Shown piece after piece: positions 1 through 7,071 of a DNA stretch of 64,000 bases. This stretch comes from Woeseiaceae bacterium (GTDB lineage: Bacteria > Pseudomonadota > Gammaproteobacteria > Steroidobacterales > Woeseiaceae): contig JAJFKV010000054.1 in assembly GCA_021773055.1 (NCBI GenBank), positions 62,001 through 126,000 on the forward strand. The letters are read 5' to 3'. Position 1 is the stretch's first letter. Each line of letters opens with the position of its first letter. The position numbers and the translations under genes are program-made. A model generated the notes under the pieces. It was not told the DNA's origin, searched no databases, and saw only the letters and a program-made list of their open reading frames with translations.

Positions 1-253
1 GGCGATAGGTTCTGCCGTGTTCTCATTCGTGTTCTATAAATGGTGGCCGGAGCTGCCATTTATCGATCGTGTCGGAATTGTGTTCCTGCTCTGCACAGCA
101 ACCGGTATGATTATCTCGCAACTACAGGGTGCAGAAGAGCACCCCGAAGCTATAGATTTCAAAGAAGTCGATACATCGACGACGAGAGGATTCAACCTAT
201 CTGCCGTTGTCATTATCATAATGCTCGTCACCCTGTACGCCACCTGGTGGTAA
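1..253 (+). CDS. Sodium/solute symporter family protein, C-terminal end (partial)
   Basis: Open reading frame 2 runs in from the left edge and stops at 251-253, so only the last 83 residues are visible. They contain two hydrophobic stretches (around VGIVFLLCTATGMI and the final VVIIIMLVTLYATWW) separated by an acidic cytoplasmic-looking loop. This resembles the C-terminal end of SSS/SGLT-type sodium:solute symporters, but the diagnostic core helices are outside the window. A peptide transporter follows after 23 bp on the same strand, which suggests a small uptake operon. The family call rests on general resemblance only. Confidence 0.55.
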   Translation, partial: AIGSAVFSFVFYKWWPELPFIDRVGIVFLLCTATGMIISQLQGAEEHPEAIDFKEVDTSTTRGFNLSAVVIIIMLVTLYATWW

Positions 254-276
254 TCCTCTAATTCAAGGGACTGTTT

Positions 277-1806
277 ATGGCCACGTCTGACACTGACAAC
301 GAATCCTCAACGATTAAGGACGTCAAACAACTTGGAATCTGGGCTGCGCTCGGTAGCCTCAGTTATGTTTTCTGGATCTGCGGCGGAATGGAGATGGTCG
401 AACGACTGGCCTATTACGGCGTCCGCCAGGTATCGAGCCTCTACGCAACTGATTCCGTGTCCAATGGTGGATTGGGACTGGTCGGCACAGAAATCGGTAC
501 GATCTTCGCCGTATGGGCACTAATGCAGTCTTTCGTGCCAGTGCTGACAGGCGGCATATCGGATCGAGTTGGGTACAAAGAAACAATCTTCGCCTCAACG
601 ATCATCAAGATACTCGGCTACCTGATCATGGCCTGGTTCGCCACCTACTGGGGCTTCATGGCCGGCGCGATGGTGCTTGCTTTTGGTACTGGAATTTTCA
701 AACCCGGTATTCAGGCGACGATCGTGAAATCGACGAACCGAGAGAATAGTTCGATGGCCTGGGGCGTGTTTTATCAAACCGTCAACATCGGCGGCTTTCT
801 CGGGCCGCTGCTGGCAGCACAACTGCGGCAACTCGACTGGGCCTACGTCTTTTATGCCTGTGCAGCAATCATCTCCCTGAATTTCTTGTTACTTCTGACC
901 TACAAGGAGCAGGACAAAGAGGCTCGCCTCGAGCACCGCCGCAAAGTTGCTGCAGGCGAACTCAAAGAGCAGAGTCTGTGGCGGGACAGCCTCAAAGAGC
1001 TGGGGCGACCGGTCATGATCTGGTACATGGTGTTGTTCTCCGGTTTCTGGTTCATGCTGATGGCCTTCTGGGATGTTGGCCCACTATATTTCCGCGATTG
1101 GGTCGACACGACAGTCATGGTGCAGCACATGTTTGGTGAAGATGGCACGTCGAATCCGTTCTGGATTTTCATTTTTGGTATGACCCAGGATGGCCAGAGC
1201 ATTCTTCCCGAGGGCCTTATCAACCTGAACGCCATGCTTATTATGTTTGTGTGTTTCATTATCGCGGGCTGGAGTGCGCTGATGAAGGCAACCAACTCCA
1301 TGGCATTGGGTACGTTCCTGGCTGCAGCAACATTATTGTTATTTGGCGGCTTTAATTACGTCTGGATAATGGTCCTTGCGATCGTTTGCTTCTCCATTGG
1401 CGAAATGCTTTCGAGCCCGAAGTGTTCGGAGTACCTCGGCAATATCGCTCCCCCGCAAAAGAAAGCGATGTATCTTGGCTTCAGCCAATTGCCGCTTGGC
1501 ATCGGCTGGGTCGTCGAGGGCTACTACGGCCAGGTCTTGTATTCCGAGCTCGGCGCAAAAGATACTGTAGCGCGGCAATCACTGCTCGATGGCGGCATGT
1601 CGCAGTCGGATGTAAATGCAGTGCCTATTGGCGAGGCTTTCCAGAAACTGGTTGAAGTTACCGGGCAAACGGCTGATGTGCTGACAGCACAACTGTACGC
1701 CGCCAACAACGTTGGCGCGGCGTGGTACATCATGGCTTCGGTCGGTATCGTTGCCGCTGCGGGCATGTACGTCTATGGCCGCTGGACCTATCAGCTCAAA
1801 GACTGA
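277..1806 (+). CDS. POT/PTR-type peptide transporter (MFS)
   Basis: This 509-residue polytopic membrane protein probably imports di- or tripeptides by proton symport. Visible POT features are the ExxER motif at residues 39-43 followed by YYGVR in the first helix, the loop 2-3 motif GGISDRVGYK at 92-101, and the FGTGIFKPGIQATI signature near 136-149. The canonical GIKP of that last motif is IFKP here, so the substrate may differ from that of classical oligopeptide transporters. Extracellular and cytoplasmic insertions occur in the second half. The start at ATG 277 has an AAGGGA Shine-Dalgarno six bases upstream. The gene lies between the symporter and an exported SDR on the same strand. Confidence 0.8.
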   Translation: MATSDTDNESSTIKDVKQLGIWAALGSLSYVFWICGGMEMVERLAYYGVRQVSSLYATDSVSNGGLGLVGTEIGTIFAVWALMQSFVPVLTGGISDRVGYKETIFASTIIKILGYLIMAWFATYWGFMAGAMVLAFGTGIFKPGIQATIVKSTNRENSSMAWGVFYQTVNIGGFLGPLLAAQLRQLDWAYVFYACAAIISLNFLLLLTYKEQDKEARLEHRRKVAAGELKEQSLWRDSLKELGRPVMIWYMVLFSGFWFMLMAFWDVGPLYFRDWVDTTVMVQHMFGEDGTSNPFWIFIFGMTQDGQSILPEGLINLNAMLIMFVCFIIAGWSALMKATNSMALGTFLAAATLLLFGGFNYVWIMVLAIVCFSIGEMLSSPKCSEYLGNIAPPQKKAMYLGFSQLPLGIGWVVEGYYGQVLYSELGAKDTVARQSLLDGGMSQSDVNAVPIGEAFQKLVEVTGQTADVLTAQLYAANNVGAAWYIMASVGIVAAAGMYVYGRWTYQLKD

Positions 1807-1846
1807 GCCAAGCGACCATTTACAATAAGAAAAATTGGAGACAAAC

Positions 1847-2815
1847 ATGAATACAACTTTTCGTTTCGTCATCGTCCTGTCCGTGTTTCTCGCCTTCACC
1901 GCACACATTCAGCCGGTTTTCGCGTCTGACCAGAAAGCTGTTTTAGTGACGGGAGCAAGTACCGGAATCGGCCGCGAGATTGCGGAAACCCTCGCCCGCG
2001 ATGGTTACTTTGTTTACGCCGGGGCCCGCAAGCAAAAAGATCTCGATGCGCTCAACGCGATCGATAACATGCAGGCGGTACGCCTTGATGTAACAGTTCA
2101 GGCGGAAATTGATGCGGCTGTCGAAACTGTCAAGGAAGGCGGTAAAGGCTTGCATGGCCTGATCAACAACGCCGGCATCTACATTGGTGGGCCATTAATC
2201 GAGGTCGATGTCGACGAAGTGCAGTGGTTGATGGACGTTAACGTCTACGGTGTCATTCGCGTTACACAGGCGTTTGCGCCGATGATTATTGAATCGAAAG
2301 GTCGCATTACAACCGTTGGATCGATCGCCGGGATTTTGTCCGGCCGATTCTCGGGTCCATACAGCATGAGCAAGCACGCTATTGAGGCATACACCGATTC
2401 GCTGGCTACGGAAATGGCTAAGTTCGAGGTACATGTCAGCGTGATAGAACCAGGTAACTACGATTCCGCTATTGCAGATACAGCTCTTGCCAGGATGTCT
2501 GACGATGGCTATTTCGACGACGGTTCCTACTACGCTGAAGAAATGAAAGAGTGGTTTAGTCGTCCGTGGGATCGCAGTCAATACAAGGGCCCTGAAGAAG
2601 TCGCCGAAGCGGCGGTAGACGCAATGTTCGGCCACTCACCGGTACGTCGATACATGGTCGTCCCCAGCGAGGAAGAAGCAGGCTGGACGATCGACAAAGC
2701 GATCGAAGAACTGGTCCAACTTAACGAGTGGCAGGCGTACTCTTACACGCGCGAGCAACTGATCGAGAAACTTGACGCCGCACTGGCGCCGGCAGCAGCG
2801 AACGATGGCGACTAG
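1847..2815 (+). CDS. Exported short-chain dehydrogenase/reductase (SDR)
   Basis: This is a classical SDR of 322 residues. The cofactor motif TGASTGIG is at 35-42, NNAG at 107-110, the catalytic Ser is near 159, and the YSMSK motif (Tyr172, Lys176) is intact. The odd feature is a clear N-terminal signal sequence (hydrophobic residues 7-24, likely cleavage after VFA at 26), which is unusual for an NAD(P)-dependent enzyme. It could instead act as a membrane anchor. The start at ATG 1847 is chosen because GGAG lies at 1837-1840; an upstream TTG in frame overlaps that site. The stop codon overlaps the start of the cyclophilin gene, so the two are probably co-translated. The substrate is unknown. 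Confidence 0.85.
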   Translation: MNTTFRFVIVLSVFLAFTAHIQPVFASDQKAVLVTGASTGIGREIAETLARDGYFVYAGARKQKDLDALNAIDNMQAVRLDVTVQAEIDAAVETVKEGGKGLHGLINNAGIYIGGPLIEVDVDEVQWLMDVNVYGVIRVTQAFAPMIIESKGRITTVGSIAGILSGRFSGPYSMSKHAIEAYTDSLATEMAKFEVHVSVIEPGNYDSAIADTALARMSDDGYFDDGSYYAEEMKEWFSRPWDRSQYKGPEEVAEAAVDAMFGHSPVRRYMVVPSEEEAGWTIDKAIEELVQLNEWQAYSYTREQLIEKLDAALAPAAANDGD

Positions 2816-3713
2816 CAGCGCAATGTCGACAGTCTTAGGACTACTTCTCGCGATAATATTTGTATGCACACCAGGTCTCGTCTTGTCGGGCGAATTGACG
2901 ACCGCCGAGGTAATGGCGGCCGTCAGTCCGTCGGACTGGCGCTCGCCCGAGCCTGGCAACCTGATCTACATGCAATTGCCGCAAGGCGTGGTCGTTATGG
3001 AACTTGCACCGGGATTTGCGCCGAAAAACGTAGCGAACCTTAAGACCCTGGTGCGAGAAAGATACTTTGACGGCCTGGCGATTATCCGCTCACAGGATAA
3101 TTACGTAGTGCAGTGGGGCGACCCTGCGGAAGACGAAGAGAAAGCCCGGTCCATTGGTTCAGCCTCGGCAACCGCAGCAGCGGAGTTTTTTCTTGCAGCC
3201 GATGAAACAGAAATTTCTGCCATCGACAGTCGGGATGCGTACGCCGACATAGTTGGGTTTGCAGACGGCTTTCCCGCCGGCAGTGACGGCGAGCGTAGCT
3301 GGCTAACCCATTGCTACGGCATGGTCGGTGTGGCTCGTGGTAGCGAACTCGACAGTGGCAACGGCTCCAGCTTGTACGTCATAACAGGACATGCACCGCG
3401 CCATCTTGACCGCAACATCACGCTTGCCGGGCGAGTAATTTCCGGGATAGAACAGCTGACAACATTAGCACGCGGCACTGGACCTCTCGGCTTCTACGAA
3501 ACCGCCGCGGAGCAAACTCCCATCGTCAGCCTGCGGATGGGCGACGACGTCGCCGCGGAAGATCAATGGGATATCGAAATCTTGCGGACGGATACGGCTG
3601 CGTTTGCCGACTACGTCAAATCACGTACTTTTCGTCATGAAGAATGGTTCGTCGATCCGACCGGCCGGATCGACATCTGCAATATCAACCCGCCAGTACG
3701 AGTAGCCAAATAA
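2805..3713 (+). CDS. Exported cyclophilin-type peptidyl-prolyl isomerase
   Basis: This protein of about 302 residues begins with a signal peptide (hydrophobic run LGLLLAIIFVCTPGLVLS) and then shows the cyclophilin core: a strand of the type MQLPQGVVVMELAPGFAPK, then NLKTLVRERYFDGL, then IIRSQDNYVVQWGDP. In the family this domain catalyses prolyl cis-trans isomerisation during folding of exported proteins. ATG 2805 overlaps the stop of the SDR gene; ATG 2823 is an alternative start with an equally weak ribosome site. The C-terminal part, including ITGHAPRHLDRNITLAGRV, matches the rest of the cyclophilin barrel. The gene is convergent with the FAD/Fe-S oxidoreductase, with a 10-bp gap. Confidence 0.82.
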   Translation: MATSSAMSTVLGLLLAIIFVCTPGLVLSGELTTAEVMAAVSPSDWRSPEPGNLIYMQLPQGVVVMELAPGFAPKNVANLKTLVRERYFDGLAIIRSQDNYVVQWGDPAEDEEKARSIGSASATAAAEFFLAADETEISAIDSRDAYADIVGFADGFPAGSDGERSWLTHCYGMVGVARGSELDSGNGSSLYVITGHAPRHLDRNITLAGRVISGIEQLTTLARGTGPLGFYETAAEQTPIVSLRMGDDVAAEDQWDIEILRTDTAAFADYVKSRTFRHEEWFVDPTGRIDICNINPPVRVAK

Positions 3714-3723
3714 TACAATCCTG

Positions 3724-5040
3724 CTATTCGCTGCCCCATTTGGTCTCAACGTGTACGCCGAACGTCTTCAAGAAAGCGCTTGGCAGTATGCCGCCTGCGG
3801 AAACAATAACGGCGTCATTGACGATCGTCTGCAGTTCATCACCAACTAGGATTTCCACTGCCCCGTCCTGAATCGACTTGACGTTGGAGCTGAACAGGAC
3901 ATTGAGACGACCTTTGGCCTGCATTTCTTCGACGAGCTGACGATTCTTGGGTTTGGCCCGGGAAAATGCTGCGGATCGATAAGACAGTGAAACCGTCGTA
4001 CCCTGTTCCGCTGCAATGCTGGTCGCGGCCTCCAGCGCACTGTCGCCCCCACCCACTACAAGAACATGTTGATTGATGTGCTGCGCAGGATCAATGACGC
4101 GGTAAACCACCTTGGCCATCTCCTCACCGGGTACGTCGAGTTTTCGCGGCGTACCGCGTCGGCCGATACTCAATAGTACCGTTCGTGTGTCGTAGGTGCT
4201 TTTGCTGGTCGTGACTGTAAATCCACCGTGGGGTGCCGCCACAATCGCGTCGACTCTTTCGTTGTAACTTATCTGGATACCCGTTTTTTTCTCAACATCT
4301 CGCCAGTATTCTATGAGTGTTTCCTTCTGAACTTCAGTGAAGCGCATTTTTCCGACGATGGGCAGAATCGCGGGCTGCGTCATGACAAGTTTGCGGCGTG
4401 GAAAATGCGCGACCGTGCCGCCCAGTTCTTCTTGTTCAACCGTCACATGGCGAAGCTTCGCCTCGGTTGCCGCAAGCGTCGCGGCAAAGCCGGCAGGTCC
4501 TGCGCCGATGATGACCACATCAATCTTGTTTCGGTGTGAATCCTTTACGAGCTTGGTAATGGAAACCATCGCCTGACGCCCCTGTTCAACGGCGTTTCGA
4601 ATCAACCCCATGCCGCCCAATTCACCCGCGATAAATATGCCGGGCACATTCGTCTGAAAATCCGGATTAACGAGCGGTATATCCACACCTCGTTTGGCCG
4701 TGCCAAATACCAGGGTAATCGCGTTGACAGGACAAACCGTTTTACAAGCACCATGCCCGATGCAGTTTGTTGGTCCAACCAGGTGGGCCTTTTTGCGAAT
4801 CATTCCGAGAACCTGATGAGCGTGTTGCTCGGGGCAGGCAGCAACGCAATTCGTGCAACCTATGCATATTCGGTGGTCGATCTCGGGATGCAACGTCGGT
4901 GGTTCCGTCAGACCGTCTTCGATCGCAGTACGCAACGAGTGCAGACCCGTCCTTTCCTTGTGTGAGTGCCGTTTAATGTACCAGGCGAGAATCGCCACGA
5001 TAGGGACGGCGTAAAGCAGGATTCGAATTAAATTGGCCAA
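3724..5040 (-). CDS. Membrane-anchored 4Fe-4S/FAD NAD(P)-binding oxidoreductase
   Basis: This protein has 438 residues. A single N-terminal membrane segment (residues 4-21) precedes a ferredoxin-like domain with CIGCTNCVAACP (59-70) and CIGHGACKTVCP (93-104). In the second motif the expected middle Cys is His96. A flavoprotein core follows with GAGPAG at 179-184 and GGGDSA at 330-335, as in thioredoxin-reductase-like flavoenzymes. The segment VPGIFIAGELGG (132-143), normally found near the C-terminus of such enzymes, lies before the FAD motif, so the fold looks circularly permuted. The start is TTG 5040 with GGAA seven bases upstream; no ATG is available nearby. It is divergent from the multiheme operon and probably feeds electrons to it or accepts them from it (inference). 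Confidence 0.82.
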   Translation of the reverse strand: MANLIRILLYAVPIVAILAWYIKRHSHKERTGLHSLRTAIEDGLTEPPTLHPEIDHRICIGCTNCVAACPEQHAHQVLGMIRKKAHLVGPTNCIGHGACKTVCPVNAITLVFGTAKRGVDIPLVNPDFQTNVPGIFIAGELGGMGLIRNAVEQGRQAMVSITKLVKDSHRNKIDVVIIGAGPAGFAATLAATEAKLRHVTVEQEELGGTVAHFPRRKLVMTQPAILPIVGKMRFTEVQKETLIEYWRDVEKKTGIQISYNERVDAIVAAPHGGFTVTTSKSTYDTRTVLLSIGRRGTPRKLDVPGEEMAKVVYRVIDPAQHINQHVLVVGGGDSALEAATSIAAEQGTTVSLSYRSAAFSRAKPKNRQLVEEMQAKGRLNVLFSSNVKSIQDGAVEILVGDELQTIVNDAVIVSAGGILPSAFLKTFGVHVETKWGSE

Positions 5041-5338
5041 TATTTGATTCCGTTTCGACGCGAACGAGCGTTGTCTTTTTCACATAATTCCGAAAAACCG
5101 ATCATCAACAATAGCAGGATGATTAATACGAATGTGTGGCTCGTCACACGTTTTCGAATCGTCCGCCCTTATACCATCAGCAAAGTACTGGAAAGCGCGA
5201 AAAAGTTGTCTGTGATTTGCGACAGAATTTTGGAAAAAACTTAGTGAAATCAGGAACCTTTGACCGACATCTTTCGTGTAATGAGTTAATGTATTGCGCC
5301 GCGCAGACGCGCCGACAAATATTGGGGTAAAAACTGGA
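5041..5338. promoter_or_regulatory. Divergent intergenic region of the multiheme locus
   Basis: These 298 bases separate the TTG start of the FAD/Fe-S protein from the ATG of the CcmI-like protein. I see no credible gene here. The region is AT-richer than its surroundings and must hold the promoters for both directions. The only clear motif is the CRP-like site described separately. No confident sigma-70 pair could be picked. Confidence 0.5.
5133..5148. promoter_or_regulatory. Candidate CRP/FNR-superfamily binding site
   Basis: The sequence TGTGT-GGCTCG-TCACA matches the CRP core TGTGA-N6-TCACA at nine of ten defined positions. The imperfect palindrome extends as GTGTG/CACAC. It lies 93 bp upstream of the FAD/Fe-S gene and about 190 bp upstream of the CcmI-like gene, so it could control either promoter. 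The regulator could be CRP or another family member; the sequence does not decide. Confidence 0.4.
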
Positions 5339-6133
5339 ATGTCCGGAATATTTTGGATAGCAACAATCGTTATGGCCGTCGTTGCATTTGGCTTCGTCGC
5401 TATGCCGTTGCTCAAGAATGATCGTAAGCTGACTATGCTCATCGTAGCAGTCGCGGTGCCGTTGTTGGCTGCCGGACTGTACATGCAGCTTGGAACCCCT
5501 GGCGCGAATGACGTAAGCCACCAGTCAGTTCCGGCGCAGCGACCCGCTGGCACCGCGGCCGCTGCTGACGCCAGCGCTTCACAGGTAGGTTCGGTTTCGA
5601 GCATGGTAGAGGGTCTGGCCGGCCGGCTGCGCGAAAATCCAGATGATGCTGGTAGCTGGTTGTTGCTCGCCAAGTCTTACAAACATCTCAACCGTACTGC
5701 CGATGCTTTAGCGGCGTACGAGAAGGCCGCGGCACTCGGCCAATACGACGCGGAACTTGCCGAGCTTGCTGGTGGCGTGGTCACAGCGCCGGCAGCCGGC
5801 GCGCAAATATTTGGCAACATAAAGCTGTCTCCGGAAGTCGAGGACATTGTTCTACCGACGGATACCGTTTTCATATTCGCCAAAGCGATAAATGGACCAG
5901 CCGCACCAATAGCTGTGCTACAGCGTGCCGCGTCAGAACTTCCGATCGATTTTCTGTTGAACGACAGTCAGTCGATGGTCGATGGCGTAAGACTCTCAGA
6001 TTTCGATGAAGTAGTCGTCACGGCCAGGGTTACACGTGGCGGAGATGCAACGATTGCTTTGCAGGGTCTGGAAGCCAAGTCAGAAACGATACAGCTTGCC
6101 GAGAATCGGCATCTGAATCTAACGATAGAATAA
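5339..6133 (+). CDS. CcmI-like cytochrome c maturation protein with TPR
   Basis: This 264-residue protein resembles the periplasmic C-terminal part of CcmI/CycH, which presents apocytochrome c to the heme ligation complex. Two hydrophobic segments at the N-terminus are followed by an Ala/Pro-rich linker. A TPR-like stretch comes next (NPDDAGSWLLLAKSYKHL, then ADALAAYEKAAAL), and then the CcmI C-terminal beta domain (DTVFIFAKA, PIAVLQRAASELP, LSDFDEVVVTARVTRGG). The start is ATG 5339 with GGGG at 5324-5327; an upstream TTG in frame has no ribosome site. It opens the multiheme operon, 15 bp before the next gene. That position suggests a maturation factor serving the two giant cytochromes. Confidence 0.78.
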   Translation: MSGIFWIATIVMAVVAFGFVAMPLLKNDRKLTMLIVAVAVPLLAAGLYMQLGTPGANDVSHQSVPAQRPAGTAAAADASASQVGSVSSMVEGLAGRLRENPDDAGSWLLLAKSYKHLNRTADALAAYEKAAALGQYDAELAELAGGVVTAPAAGAQIFGNIKLSPEVEDIVLPTDTVFIFAKAINGPAAPIAVLQRAASELPIDFLLNDSQSMVDGVRLSDFDEVVVTARVTRGGDATIALQGLEAKSETIQLAENRHLNLTIE

Positions 6134-6148
6134 CAAGGTCAGACAATC

Positions 6149-7054
6149 ATGTTAGAAACCACCGTGCTGGATACTTCAACCGCACCGAAAGCAAGACGCA
6201 AGAAGTCGCCACTCGCTCGGAAATCGCGTGACGCCTTGTACGGCTATTCGTTTCTGGTGGCCGCAGTCATTGCGGGCTGGCTGCTGAGTGAACAAAGACT
6301 GGTCGACCCCAAAGAGGGTCTGGGCTATTGGCTGGGCATTGTCGGTGGCAGCCTGATGCTGCTGTTGCTTTTTTACCCCGCAGGCAAGAAGTCATCAATC
6401 TTGCGACGGCTGGGACTCGTCAAGCACTGGTTCCGTATCCACATGATTTTCGGGCTCGTAGGACCTCTTCTGGTTTTGTACCACTGCAATTTCAGCGTCA
6501 ACGCTATTAACAGCACAGTCGCGCTGTACAGCATGATAGCGGTTGCGGTCAGCGGCCTCATCGGAAGATACTTCTATACGCGCATTCACCGCGGCCTGTA
6601 CGGTAAGCGAGCAAATATAGAAGAGCTGCGAGGGGAAATTACGGATGCGATGGAAAACAGCCGTGGGCTGGCGGCAATCTTGCCGCAATTTATTAGCTAT
6701 TTACACGCCGTTTCATCGCAACTTATCGGCGAGGAATACACTCGCTCAATCAGCATGCGCCATTGCTTGTCCTGGACATTCAAGTATTACATTGTCCGGA
6801 TCCGTCTACATTTATTGATTGGCAAAGAACTTAAGGAACGTAGTGAGAGCTCGAAGGCGCTGTTTAAGAATTCTGCGACTCTTCGCAAGACCGCAAACAG
6901 TTATGCCGCACAGCAGATAGGGCTGATGCGACAAGTTGCTCAGCTTGCACTCTACGAACGTCTGTTTTCACTCTGGCATGTCTTTCACATGCCATTATTT
7001 CTCCTTCTGGTTGTTTCCGCGCTCGTGCATGTACTTGCAGTACACATGTATTAA
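6149..7054 (+). CDS. Cytochrome b-like inner-membrane protein
   Basis: This 301-residue membrane protein has about five predicted helices: residues 31-48, 60-77, 95-113, 123-140 and 276-300. Histidines in or near the helices (93, 98, 112, 277, 280, 294, 299) could bind b-type hemes, as in ferric-reductase-like or cytochrome b561-like proteins. A hydrophilic domain of about 130 residues separates the last helix from the others. I do not recognise a named family. Its place between a cytochrome maturation factor and two multiheme cytochromes suggests a quinol-oxidising inner-membrane module analogous in role to CymA or CbcL (inference). The gap to the next gene is 17 bp. Confidence 0.65.
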   Translation: MLETTVLDTSTAPKARRKKSPLARKSRDALYGYSFLVAAVIAGWLLSEQRLVDPKEGLGYWLGIVGGSLMLLLLFYPAGKKSSILRRLGLVKHWFRIHMIFGLVGPLLVLYHCNFSVNAINSTVALYSMIAVAVSGLIGRYFYTRIHRGLYGKRANIEELRGEITDAMENSRGLAAILPQFISYLHAVSSQLIGEEYTRSISMRHCLSWTFKYYIVRIRLHLLIGKELKERSESSKALFKNSATLRKTANSYAAQQIGLMRQVAQLALYERLFSLWHVFHMPLFLLLVVSALVHVLAVHMY

Positions 7055-7071
7055 GCAGGGCCACCCGGCGA

